Source: Sphaerotilus uruguayifluvii (GTDB lineage Bacteria; Pseudomonadota; Gammaproteobacteria; Burkholderiales; Burkholderiaceae_C). Taken from it: a stretch of 64,000 nucleotides of DNA. Location: the NCBI RefSeq assembly GCF_013294065.1, contig NZ_JABSNM010000010.1, positions 1 through 64,000 of the forward strand, given 5' to 3'. The notes beneath the pieces were generated by a model. That model was not told the DNA's origin, did not search any database, and saw only the letters and a list, made by a program, of their open reading frames with translations. A program made the position numbers and the translations under genes. Positions within the stretch are counted from its first letter, which is position 1, and the number at the start of each line of letters is the position of its first letter. This document shows, one piece after another, positions 54,462 to 62,845 of the stretch.

Positions 54462-54480
54462 TCTGCGCTGATCCGCCGGC

Positions 54481-57400
54481 TCAGCCGCAGGCGCCGACGA
54501 AGCCGCAGGCGGTGCAGAACTCGCAGCCGTCCTTGTGGATCATCGCGGCGTTGCCGCATTCCGGGCACGGCTTGCCGGCCATCACGCGACCGGCCACCGG
54601 CGCGCCGGCGTCCTTGGGAGCGGCCGCCGGCGCCGAGGCGGCTGCGGCCTCCTCGCCGGCGCTGCCCGGCTGGGCCAGCACGCCCATCTCGCTGACCGGA
54701 TGGCCCTCCTCGTCGAGGATGCCCAGCATCGCGTAGCGGTGAATGATCAGCCGCGCCACATAGGCCACCGTGCTCGGCCAGACCTGCTGGCGCCGCTGGC
54801 CCGGCGGCAGGCCCGGCACCGGCGCCATGAAGTGGCCCAGCGGCTCGCCGATGCTCAGCATCTTGCGCAGCTTCATGCCGATCCAGCCCGGATCGATGAC
54901 GCGCATGTCCAGCGACAGCAGCCGCGCCAGCCCGTCGAAGGCGCGCGGATAGTTGCCGGCGAAGCCGATCGCGCACGGCCGCGTGACATGGCCGCCCTCG
55001 GGCGTCGGCAGCGAGACTTCCTTGAGCGTCAGCGTGAAGGCCTCGCCGCTGGCCGGGTTGTCGATGTCGACCGCCCAGGCCAGCGTGCCGTCGACGCCGG
55101 TGCGCGGCTCCTCGCGGCTGAACATCGCGTCGAGCACCGGCGTCGGGCCGCCTTCCTGCAGCGCGCCGAGCTGCTCGCAGCGCCAGCGGATCACCGCGGC
55201 GGTGGCGGCGACCACGCCGGGAAAGCGCCGACGCTCGCCGGTCGGCGGGAAGGGCATGTCGAAGGCGCGCTCCTCGGCCACCGTCGCCAGCGCGTCGAGC
55301 TTGAGCTTGAGCCAGCTCGGGTCGTTGGCGCGCATGTCCATCGACAGCGTCTTGGCCAGCGCCGCCAGGCCGCGCGGCTGCTCGGCGCCGTTGAACCAGA
55401 CCTCGAAGGGCAGCGTCTGGCCGAACAGGCCCGCGTCCGGCCCGGCCTCGGCCGGCAGCTCGCCGACGAAGAGCGCGAAGTCGCCGTGCGGATGCTGGAT
55501 CAGGTAGCTCCAGGCCGGATTGCCCGCGGACAGCTCCGGCCGGCCCGGCCAGCGCAGGCTGGCGAGCACCGGCTGCGGCAGGCGGTCCAGGCGCAGCCGG
55601 CGGTTGGTGCCGTCGTCGTCGGCCCCTGCGGCCACCGTCAGCGGCTGGGGCTGGGGCGCAGCCGGAAGCGCCGGCGCCGTGGCGGCCGGTGCGGCGGCCG
55701 GGGCGGGAGCCGCCGCCGGCGGATCGACGCTGAGCACCGCGCCGAGCACGCTGTTGGGCCGGTAGGTCGCCAGCCCCTTCAGCCCGGACTTCCAGGCGAT
55801 GAAGTACAGGTCCTGGAAGTCCTCGTACGGGTAGTCGGCCGGCACGTTGACCGTCTTGCTGATCGAGGTGTCGATGAAGGGCGCCACCGCCGCGACCATC
55901 GCCTCGTGCGCCTCGGCGCTCATCTCGAGCGCGGTGACGAAGGCCTCGGTCAGCGGCGCGTCCTTGCCCTTCAGGTGGCGATGCAGCCGCCAGGCGTGAT
56001 CCTCGACTGCATACTCGCGGAAGCTGCCGTCGGCCTCGCGCTTGCGCCGGGTGTAGGTCCAGCTGAACGGCGGCTCGATGCCGTTGCTGGCGTTGTCGGC
56101 GAAGGCCAGGCTGATCGTGCCGGTCGGCGCGATGGAGAGCAGGTGCGAGTTGCGCAGGCCGTGGGTGCGGATGCGCTCCTTCAGGTCGGCCGGCAGCCGC
56201 GACGCGAAGCTGCCGCGGCTCAGGTACAGGTCGGCATTGAACAGCGGGAAGGCGCCGCGCTCCTTCGCCAGCTCGACCGAGGCGCCGTAGGCGGCGTCGC
56301 GCATCACCTCGGAGATGCGCCGCGCCATCGCACGCGCCGCCGGCGTGTCGTAGCGCAGGCCCAGCATGATCAGCGCATCGCCCAGCCCGGTGAAGCCCAG
56401 GCCGATGCGGCGCTTGTTCGAGGCCTCCTGCTGCTGCTGAGGCAGCGGCCAGACCGTCTCGTCGAGCACGTTGTCGAGCATGCGCACCGCCACCGCGCAG
56501 ACCTCGGAGAACGCGGTCTCGTCGAAGGAGGCGGTCGAGGCGAACGGATCGCGCACGAAGCGCGTCAGGTCCACCGACCCCAGGCAGCAGCAGCCGTAGG
56601 ACGGAAGAGGTTGCTCAGCGCACGGATTTGTAGCGGTAATCGTCTCGCAATAGCCGAGATTGTTGTCCTCGTTGATGCGATCGATGAACAGGATGCCCGG
56701 CTCGGCGTGGTCGTAGGTCGAGCGCATGATCTGGTCCCACAGCACGCGGGCACGCACCCGGCGGTAGACCCACTGGCCGTCGTCGCGGCGCCAGGCTCCG
56801 GCGGCCTTGATCTTGCGGCCCGGCTCGGCCTTGTGGACCAGCTCGATGTCGTCGTCGGCCTCGACCGCGCGCATGAACTCGTTCGTGACGCCGACCGAGA
56901 TGTTGAAGTTGCGCAGGTCGCCCTGGTCCTTGGCGTGGATGAACTCCTCGATGTCGGGATGGTCGCAGCGCAGCACGCCCATCTGCGCGCCGCGCCGGCT
57001 GCCGGCCGACTCGACCGTCTCGCAGCTGCGGTCGAACACGCGCATGTAGCTCACCGGGCCGGAGGCGTGGCTGTCGGTCGAGCCGACCCAGGCGCCCTTG
57101 GGCCGGATGCGCGAGAAGTCGTAGCCGACGCCGCCGCCGCGGCGCATGGTCTCGGCCGCCTCGGTCAGCGCGGTGTAGATGCCGGGAAAACCCTCTTCGG
57201 GTTCGGCGATCGAGTCGCCCACCGGCTGCACGAAGCAGTTGATCAGCGTCGCGCCCAGCGGCGTGCCCGCCGCCGAAGCGATGCGCCCGGCCGGCACGAA
57301 GCCGCGCTCCTGGGCCTCGACGAAGCGGGCTTCCCAGTGCGCACGCGATTCCGGCGCCTCGCCGGCCGCCAGCGCATGCGCGACGCGCCGGCGCACATCG

Positions 57401-57519
57401 GCGGCGCTGCGTTCGCCGCCCTTGGCGTATTTCTCGACCAGCACCTCGGCGCTGATGGGCTGCTCGGGCAGCGTGGTCTCGTCCTGGGTCCGTTCGTCTC
57501 GGGTCACGTCCGTCGTCAT
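54481..57519 (-). CDS. nrdJ: Adenosylcobalamin-dependent ribonucleotide reductase (class II)
   Basis: A 1012-residue class II RNR, making deoxyribonucleotides with B12 and needing no oxygen. The ten-stranded barrel includes [32 protein letters not shown], the active site [12 protein letters not shown] (from N298) and [15 protein letters not shown]. Two TSCPD-type segments follow (about 650-930), and a C-terminal zinc-ribbon-like end CPECGN with CTACG. Codons 285-305 are strikingly AT-rich compared with the rest. No B12 riboswitch or NrdR box is evident upstream. It is divergent from two DUF59-like genes. Confidence 0.95.
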   Translation of the reverse strand: MTTDVTRDERTQDETTLPEQPISAEVLVEKYAKGGERSAADVRRRVAHALAAGEAPESRAHWEARFVEAQERGFVPAGRIASAAGTPLGATLINCFVQPVGDSIAEPEEGFPGIYTALTEAAETMRRGGGVGYDFSRIRPKGAWVGSTDSHASGPVSYMRVFDRSCETVESAGSRRGAQMGVLRCDHPDIEEFIHAKDQGDLRNFNISVGVTNEFMRAVEADDDIELVHKAEPGRKIKAAGAWRRDDGQWVYRRVRARVLWDQIMRSTYDHAEPGILFIDRINEDNNLGYCETITATNPCAEQPLPSYGCCCLGSVDLTRFVRDPFASTASFDETAFSEVCAVAVRMLDNVLDETVWPLPQQQQEASNKRRIGLGFTGLGDALIMLGLRYDTPAARAMARRISEVMRDAAYGASVELAKERGAFPLFNADLYLSRGSFASRLPADLKERIRTHGLRNSHLLSIAPTGTISLAFADNASNGIEPPFSWTYTRRKREADGSFREYAVEDHAWRLHRHLKGKDAPLTEAFVTALEMSAEAHEAMVAAVAPFIDTSISKTVNVPADYPYEDFQDLYFIAWKSGLKGLATYRPNSVLGAVLSVDPPAAAPAPAAAPAATAPALPAAPQPQPLTVAAGADDDGTNRRLRLDRLPQPVLASLRWPGRPELSAGNPAWSYLIQHPHGDFALFVGELPAEAGPDAGLFGQTLPFEVWFNGAEQPRGLAALAKTLSMDMRANDPSWLKLKLDALATVAEERAFDMPFPPTGERRRFPGVVAATAAVIRWRCEQLGALQEGGPTPVLDAMFSREEPRTGVDGTLAWAVDIDNPASGEAFTLTLKEVSLPTPEGGHVTRPCAIGFAGNYPRAFDGLARLLSLDMRVIDPGWIGMKLRKMLSIGEPLGHFMAPVPGLPPGQRRQQVWPSTVAYVARLIIHRYAMLGILDEEGHPVSEMGVLAQPGSAGEEAAAASAPAAAPKDAGAPVAGRVMAGKPCPECGNAAMIHKDGCEFCTACGFVGACG
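56602..56661 (-). other. Anomalous codon tract at the nrdJ active-site motif
   Basis: Twenty codons encoding [20 protein letters not shown] use AAT, TAT, ATT, GCT, ACA, AAT, GCT, CAA, CCT and CTT. Codons elsewhere in the gene nearly all end in C or G. The tract is centred on NPC-AEQ, a site where inteins are inserted in other RNR genes. Confidence 0.75.
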
Positions 57520-57731
57520 TCCGCTCTCTCCTGGGAGGAACGCACTCTGCGCCGGGCCGGCGGCGCGCGCAAGGGCAATTCCATGTGCGGCGCATCAGCA
57601 TCGAGTGAAGAACTTGACGAACCCGGAATGCGAAATCGATCGGCGTTGACCCGACGCAATTCCCTGCCGCGCGGGGCTGTGGATAGTGGGTTTCCACCCC
57701 GGCATCACGCGCTGGAACGAAAGGTGCTGCC

Positions 57732-58145
57732 ATGAACCCCTCCACCGCTTCCGCACCGCCCGAGCTGCTGCTGGCCGGACCGGCCGACGCCCTGCTGCGC
57801 AGCCTCGACGCACTGCGTCGCGTGCGCGATCCCGGCGTCGGGGCCAGCATCCTCGAGCTCGGCATGATCGAGTCGCTGCGCCTGCGCGACGGCGAGGCCG
57901 AGCTGTGCCTGGTCACGCCGGGCGCCAGCTGCCCGTGCAGCGACCTGACCGCCGACGCGGCCTTCCGCGCCATCCAGCAGGCCCTGCCCGACACCGACAT
58001 CTACCTGACGCAGGACCACGCGGTCGAATGGACGCCGCGGCGCGCCAGTGCCGCGCTGCGTCATCGGCTGGGCTGGAGCAGCGAGTTCCGGCCGGAAACC
58101 GAGCGGGGCTTGCCGCTGCTCAAGCCCGGACATCCTGAAGATTGA
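57732..58145 (+). CDS. DUF59/MIP18-like protein
   Basis: A 137-residue protein with the MIP18 (DUF59) pattern: LDALRRVRDPGVGASILELGMIESLRLRDGEAELCLVTPGASCPCSDLTADAAFRAIQQAL (residues 26-86). The family includes iron-sulfur assembly factors such as SufT and PaaD-like proteins. Cysteines in GASCPCSD correspond to the family's CP motif. AAAGG lies before ATG. It is divergent from nrdJ and followed by a paralogue 45 bases on. Confidence 0.78.
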   Translation: MNPSTASAPPELLLAGPADALLRSLDALRRVRDPGVGASILELGMIESLRLRDGEAELCLVTPGASCPCSDLTADAAFRAIQQALPDTDIYLTQDHAVEWTPRRASAALRHRLGWSSEFRPETERGLPLLKPGHPED

Positions 58146-58190
58146 GTCGCATCAAGACTGTTACCGAAGCGGGGCTGGCATGATGGATTC

Positions 58191-58544
58191 ATGGCTGTCG
58201 TTCGTCGCCCCATCTGGATGCGTACCGCCCCGGCGGATCTCTCGCTGCAGCAGGCCCCCGAGCCGCCCCGGCTGAGCGGCGACCTGCCCGCCGCCACGCG
58301 CGTGCTGCAGGCCCTGCGCGCGGTGCGCGAGCAGGGAGAAGGTCCGGACATCGTCAGCAGCGGCCGGGTGCGCGCGATCGAGGTCGGACCGGACGAGGCG
58401 GTGCTGACCCTCAGGCTCGGCGGCGGGCGCTGCGGCAGCGCGCAGGTGCTGGCCGAGCTGGCCTTCGACGTGATGCGCGAGCAGCTGCCCGACCTGGATC
58501 TCTACCTGCACCACGAGCACTCGGGCGGCTGCCCGAACCACTGA
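58191..58544 (+). CDS. DUF59-like paralogue
   Basis: A 117-residue protein that aligns with its neighbour: LQALRAVREQGEGPDIVSSGRVRAIEVGPDEAVLTLRL then GGGRCGSAQVLAELAFDVMREQLPDLDLYLHH. The conserved DPGxG and CP elements are degraded (EGPDIV, GRCGS), with one cysteine left plus one in the tail GGCPNH. It probably arose by duplication and lost part of the site. ATG ten codons later is an alternative start. Confidence 0.65.
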   Translation: MAVVRRPIWMRTAPADLSLQQAPEPPRLSGDLPAATRVLQALRAVREQGEGPDIVSSGRVRAIEVGPDEAVLTLRLGGGRCGSAQVLAELAFDVMREQLPDLDLYLHHEHSGGCPNH

Positions 58545-58554
58545 CGCGCCGGCC

Positions 58555-59424
58555 TCAGCCGCGGCCGACGAAGGGCATCGCGCTGGCCATCACCGTCATC
58601 TGCAGCACGTTGGCCGACAGCGGCAGCGCCGCCATCTGCAGCACCGCGTCGGCGGCATGCTGCACGTCCATCACCGGCTCGACCTTCAGCGAGCCGTCGG
58701 CCTGGCGGATGCCGGCGGTCATCGCCGCGGTCATGTCGGAGGCGGCGTTGCCGATGTCGATCTGCCCGACGGCGATGTTCCAGGCGCGGCCGTCCAGCGC
58801 CGCAGTCCGGGTCAGGCCGGTGATCGCGTGCTTGGTCGCGGCATAGGCGACCGAGCCGGGGCGCGGCACCTGCGCCGAGATCGAGCCGTTGTGGATGATG
58901 CGGCCGCCCTGCGGCACCTGCGCCTTCATCGTGCGGAAGGCCTCGCGGGTGCACAGGAACATGCCGGTCAGGTTGGTGTCGACCGAGCGCTGCCAGTCGG
59001 CCAGCGTCACGTCCTCGATCGAGACGCCCTGCGTGAAGATGCCGGCGTTGTTGAACAGCACGTCGACCCGGCCGAAGCGCGCGCGCGCGGCAGCGAACAG
59101 CGCGGCGACCGCGGCCTCGTCGGTCACGTCGGCGGGCACGGCGAGCGTGCGTGCGGCGATCTCGCCGCCCGGCTGCGCCGCCGCGGCCTCGTCGATGACC
59201 GCCTGCAGACGCTCCAGGCGCCGCCCGGCAAGCACCACCGACCAGCCCGCGCGCAGGAAGGTCAGCGTGCAGGCGCGGCCGATGCCGCTGCCCGCGCCGG
59301 TGATCAGCACGGTGCGGACACCGGTGGCAGTCGAAGGAGCGGCCGAAGAAGCGGCTGAATGGACGGTCGCGGAGGCCGGGAGGTCGGCGCGGGCGCCGGA
59401 AGGCGCGGACAGGTCGGCGGTCAT
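58555..59424 (-). CDS. Short-chain dehydrogenase/reductase
   Basis: A 289-residue SDR oxidoreductase. After an unusual alanine/serine-rich extension of 35 residues comes [18 protein letters not shown] (the TGxxxGIG nucleotide site), then NNAGIF, the catalytic serine in [10 protein letters not shown] and YAATK (the YxxxK pair). Substrate unknown. ATG at 59424 is preferred to one 26 codons upstream, which falls in a terminator-like hairpin. The gene is preceded by a structured leader and a terminator, so attenuation is possible. Confidence 0.9.
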   Translation of the reverse strand: MTADLSAPSGARADLPASATVHSAASSAAPSTATGVRTVLITGAGSGIGRACTLTFLRAGWSVVLAGRRLERLQAVIDEAAAAQPGGEIAARTLAVPADVTDEAAVAALFAAARARFGRVDVLFNNAGIFTQGVSIEDVTLADWQRSVDTNLTGMFLCTREAFRTMKAQVPQGGRIIHNGSISAQVPRPGSVAYAATKHAITGLTRTAALDGRAWNIAVGQIDIGNAASDMTAAMTAGIRQADGSLKVEPVMDVQHAADAVLQMAALPLSANVLQMTVMASAMPFVGRG

Positions 59425-59483
59425 GGGCGGATGCGGGGGCAGTTCGGGGTTCTGGGGCCCCGATGATGCGCGATCCGCCGCCC

Positions 59484-59513
59484 CAAATAAGAACCCCGCC
59501 ACATGTGGCGGGG
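59484..59513 (-). terminator. Terminator or attenuator upstream of the SDR gene
   Basis: CCCCGCCACATGTGGCGGGG (59494-59513) is a perfect 20-base palindrome, followed on the minus strand by TTCTTATTT. The stem is 7-10 bp. It lies after the bestrophin gene and 60 bases before the SDR start, so it can end the former transcript or attenuate the latter. Confidence 0.85.
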
Positions 59514-59613
59514 CCTCCCTGGATGCATAGTCGACCTGGGGTCAGGTCGATTCCATGGTGCAGAAGCGCGGGGACGGAAACCCCGCATACACGAATGGAA
59601 CGAGTTCGATAAG
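59484..59613 (-). ncRNA. Candidate structured leader or small RNA
   Basis: On the minus strand three stem-loops follow each other: GCGGGG/CCCCGC (59586-59568), TCGACCT/AGGTCGA (59550-59531) and the terminator palindrome (59513-59494) with its T-rich tail. The first loop contains TTCC, which could pair with GGAA between stems one and two (near 59551-59554). The whole lies between one terminator and the SDR gene and matches no RNA class I recognise. Confidence 0.45.
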
Positions 59614-59615
59614 TG

Positions 59616-59643
59616 AAAAAAACGATATGGGTGCAACCATATC
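59616..59643 (-). terminator. Terminator after the bestrophin gene
   Basis: GATATGG and CCATATC (59624-59630 with 59637-59643) form a 7-bp stem, followed on the minus strand by G and seven Ts. It lies 63 bases after the bestrophin stop. Confidence 0.8.
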
Positions 59644-59705
59644 CGACGATCCCCCCCTGGGGAAACCCCTCGTTCTGGTGCTCCCGCGCTGCAGCGTGAT
59701 GAAAG

Positions 59706-60614
59706 TCAGGTCAGCACGCAATCGATCGGCTTGTGCGGCGCCGGCAGGTCGCGGTCGCCGAGCAGTTCGCGCACCGAGGCCTCGATGTTGACGCTCATCG
59801 CGTCCAGCGCCAGATCGTTGGGCGCGGTGCCGAAGGGCTCCTCGATCTCGTCGCCGAGCGCCTCGATCGCGAAGAAGGTGTAGGCGACGAAGGTCACCAT
59901 CAGCGGCGTCATGACCCCGATCGAGTCCAGCAGCCCGAAGGGCAGCATCAGGCAGTAGAGGTAGACGGTGCGGTGCAGGATCACCGAGTAGGTGAAGGGC
60001 AGCGGCGTGTAGGCGATGCGCTCGCAGCCACCGTAGGCGTCGTTCAGGCCGGTCAGGCTCTGGTCGATCTGCATCGCCAGCACCGAGTCGAGCCGGCCGG
60101 CGTCGCGCTGCTCGCGCACCCAGCGCGACAGCCACAGCAGCACCGCCATCGCGACGAAGCGCCGCGACAGCACCTCGTCGGCGACATCGGCCGGCAGCAG
60201 CCGGCGCAGGTCCTCCTCGCCGCTGCGGCCGCGGAACTGGTGCCGCGCGGCGTGAACGAAGGCGGCCAGCCCGCGCACGAACGGGCGCGCGCACGCCTCG
60301 TCGGTCATCGTGACCGCGAGCCGGGCGGCGCTGCGGGCGTCCGTCAGCATCCGGCCCCAGAGCTTGCGCGCCTCCCAGTAGCGGTCGTAGCTGGCGCTGT
60401 TGCGAAAGCCCAGGAAGATCGCCAGCGCGACGCCGACCAGCGAGAACGGCACCGCCGTCAGCGTGATCTTGTGGTGCAGCAGCTGGCCGTGAAAGGACAC
60501 GACCAGCACCGACAGCAGCAGGATGCACAGCAGCTGCGGCGCGATGCGGTTCAGGATCGAGCCGCGCACGACGAAGAGCATGCGCAGCCAGTGGGGACGG
60601 GGACGGACGATCAT
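59706..60614 (-). CDS. Bestrophin-family membrane protein
   Basis: A 302-residue bestrophin/UPF0187 (YneE) protein. The family motifs FLGFRNSASYDRYWEARKLWGRMLTDAR and PLPFTYSVILHRTVYLYCLMLPFGLLDSIGVMTPLMVTFVAYTFFAIEALGDEIEEPFG are present. Bacterial bestrophins form pentameric ion channels in the inner membrane. A possible -10 box (GATACT, 60628-60623) lies eight bases before ATG. A U7 terminator follows the gene. Confidence 0.92.
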   Translation of the reverse strand: MIVRPRPHWLRMLFVVRGSILNRIAPQLLCILLLSVLVVSFHGQLLHHKITLTAVPFSLVGVALAIFLGFRNSASYDRYWEARKLWGRMLTDARSAARLAVTMTDEACARPFVRGLAAFVHAARHQFRGRSGEEDLRRLLPADVADEVLSRRFVAMAVLLWLSRWVREQRDAGRLDSVLAMQIDQSLTGLNDAYGGCERIAYTPLPFTYSVILHRTVYLYCLMLPFGLLDSIGVMTPLMVTFVAYTFFAIEALGDEIEEPFGTAPNDLALDAMSVNIEASVRELLGDRDLPAPHKPIDCVLT

Positions 60615-60645
60615 GCGGTCGCAGTATCAGGCAAGGCGCGAGAGT

Positions 60646-62832
60646 CTACCGAGGCGGCCCCGGCCGCGGCGCCGATGACACCGCATCGCGCGGGGTCGCG
60701 CCGCGCACCTCGAAGCGCACCGATTCGATGCGCCCGCCCGGCAGCCGCAGCTCCAGCTGGTGCCGCCCCGGCCACGGCGCCCAGGCCAGCCGCGCGCCCT
60801 GCCCGAGCCGGCGGCCGTCGAGCCACCAGGTGCCCGGCTCGCCCTGGAAGACGATGCGCTGCACCTTCGGCGGCATGTCCGGATCGAGCGCGTAGAGCGC
60901 ACCCGGCTTCGGGCTGGCGATGCCGCGCAGGCCGGCGCCGCCGCGGGTGTGCTCGCCGCGCCGGATCTCGGCCTGCTCGGTGCCGGCGATGAAGAATTCG
61001 TCGCGCGCCGGCCGGGCGTCGCCGGCGACGAGCTGGCGCACCAGGCCCGGCGGCAGCGGCGGCGGGCGTGACGGCCGACCGTCGCGCTCGTGCAGGGCCT
61101 GCACCAGCGCGCGCCAGACCGGCGCGGCGCCGGTCGTGCCGCTGACGGCCTGCATCGGCTCGCCGCTGGCGTTGCCGACCCAGACGCCGACCGTGTAGCG
61201 GTCGGTCCAGCCGACGCACCAGTTGTCGCGCAGATCCTTGCTGGTTCCGGTCTTGACCGCCGCGAAGCCGCGCGTCACCAGGGGACTGTCCAGCCCGAAG
61301 GTGACCGCGCGCGCCGCGTTGTCCGACAGGATGTCGCCGACCAGCCAGGCCGCCGCGGCGCTGCCGACCTGCCGCCCCGGCCCGAGGCGGCCGCCGTTGG
61401 CCAGCCCGCGATAGGCGTTCGTCAGCGCCGCCAGCGTCGTCTCGGCGCTGCCGAGCGCCAGCGCCGCGCCGTGGAAGCCGCCGCTGTGGCTCAGGCCCAG
61501 CCCCCAGGCGTTGAGCCGCTCGAACAGGTCGTCGGGCGTCAGCATCACGCCCAGGCGCACGGCCGGGATGTTCAGGCTCGACGCCAGCGCCACGCGCGCG
61601 CTGACCCAGCCGTGGAAGTCGCGGTCGTAGTTCTGCGGCGCGTAGACGCCGCTGCCGGCCATCAGCTGCGTCGGTGCGTCCTCGATCAGGCTGGCCGGGG
61701 TGATCAGGCGGCGCTCGAAGGCCATCGCGTAGACGAAGGGCTTGAGCGTCGAACCCGGCTGGCGCCGCGCCAGCGCCATGTCCACCGCCGCCGCGTCCGA
61801 CAGCGCCGTGCCTGACGAGCCGACCCAGGCGATCACCTCGCCGGTGGCGTTGTCGAGCACGACGACGGCACCATCCTCGACATGGCGCAGGCTCAGCTCG
61901 GCGAGCTGGCGCCGCAGCGCGTGCACCGCCAGGCGCTGGATCGGTGCGTCCAGCGTCGTGCGCCAGGTGGCCGGGCGCGGCGCCGGCAGCGCCTGCCAGG
62001 CCCGCAGCGCCTGCCGGGCGTGGTGCGGCGCGTCGTTCGGTGGCGCGGGCAGCGGCGCGCGGGCAGCGGCGCCGGCCCCCAGCGCACGGGCCGCAGCCGG
62101 CCCCAGCGTCGCGCAGTCGAGCCGCTGCACCGTCAGCAGCGCGCACGCTCGCCGCTCCACCACCGCGCGCGGCGCGTTCGGCCCGCGCACCAGCGCCGCC
62201 AGGATCGCCGCCTCGGCCGCGTCCAGCCCGCTGGGCAGCTTGCCCAGCAGCACCTGCGACGCCGCCGGCACGCCGACCAGCTCGCCGCGCATCGGCACGC
62301 GATTCAGATAGGCCTCCAGGATCTGCGCCTTCGACCAGCGCGCCTCGATCTGCCGCGCCGCGGCGATCTGCCCGAGCTTGCCGGCGACGCTGCGCCCGCC
62401 GGCCGGGCGCGTCAGGTCGCCATCGACCAGGGCGGCCAGCTGCATCGTGATCGTGGAGGCGCCCTGCGTGGCGCCGCTGCCCGACAGATTGGCCCAGGTG
62501 CTGCGCGCCAGACCCGCCCAGTCGACGCCGGTGTGGGCGTGGAAACGATGGTCCTCGGCCAGCACGATGGCGGTGCGCAGCGCAGGCGAGAAGTCGGACA
62601 GCGCGACCCAGGGCTGGCGACGGGCGGTCGGGTCGACGCGGATCGTCTGGATCGGCTCGCCGTGGCGATCGAGCAGGATCAGGTCGGAGGGGCGGTGCGC
62701 GGCGCGGACTTCCGGATACGTCGGCAGCGGCAGCGCCAGCGCCACCGAACTCGCCCCCCACACCGTCATCCCCGCGAAGGCGGGGAGCCACGCACGCCAC
62801 CGCCTTCGTCGCCAGCCTTGCGAGACCACCAT
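60646..62832 (-). CDS. pbpC: Penicillin-binding protein 1C
   Basis: A 728-residue bifunctional wall enzyme. The glycosyltransferase domain (about 70-240) has VLAEDHRFHAHTGVDW and GASTITMQLAAL. The transpeptidase domain (about 300-590) has the serine motif STLK in RQPGSTLKPF, SLN in ASSLN and KTG in AVKTGTSKD. The C-terminal PBP_C domain follows. ATG at 62832 is preferred because it gives a normal N-terminal anchor; residues 15-23 (WLPAFAGMT) derive from a dispersed repeat. It lies 13 bases after the macroglobulin gene, the usual pairing. Confidence 0.93.
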   Translation of the reverse strand: MVVSQGWRRRRWRAWLPAFAGMTVWGASSVALALPLPTYPEVRAAHRPSDLILLDRHGEPIQTIRVDPTARRQPWVALSDFSPALRTAIVLAEDHRFHAHTGVDWAGLARSTWANLSGSGATQGASTITMQLAALVDGDLTRPAGGRSVAGKLGQIAAARQIEARWSKAQILEAYLNRVPMRGELVGVPAASQVLLGKLPSGLDAAEAAILAALVRGPNAPRAVVERRACALLTVQRLDCATLGPAAARALGAGAAARAPLPAPPNDAPHHARQALRAWQALPAPRPATWRTTLDAPIQRLAVHALRRQLAELSLRHVEDGAVVVLDNATGEVIAWVGSSGTALSDAAAVDMALARRQPGSTLKPFVYAMAFERRLITPASLIEDAPTQLMAGSGVYAPQNYDRDFHGWVSARVALASSLNIPAVRLGVMLTPDDLFERLNAWGLGLSHSGGFHGAALALGSAETTLAALTNAYRGLANGGRLGPGRQVGSAAAAWLVGDILSDNAARAVTFGLDSPLVTRGFAAVKTGTSKDLRDNWCVGWTDRYTVGVWVGNASGEPMQAVSGTTGAAPVWRALVQALHERDGRPSRPPPLPPGLVRQLVAGDARPARDEFFIAGTEQAEIRRGEHTRGGAGLRGIASPKPGALYALDPDMPPKVQRIVFQGEPGTWWLDGRRLGQGARLAWAPWPGRHQLELRLPGGRIESVRFEVRGATPRDAVSSAPRPGPPR
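62764..62790 (-). repeat. Dispersed repeat inside the pbpC signal-anchor region
   Basis: CGTCATCCCCGCGAAGGCGG followed by GGAGCCA matches the core of R1/R2 (28788 and 31378). It lies in frame within the start of pbpC and encodes residues 15-23. Confidence 0.7.
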
Positions 62833-62845
62833 GGTTTCCTGCCGA

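Noticed and set aside
57520-57731. Cobalamin riboswitch or NrdR box before nrdJ
   Set aside because: I searched the 212-base gap for a B12 box (GCCACTG) and for NrdR-like ACACWATAT sites on both strands and saw neither.
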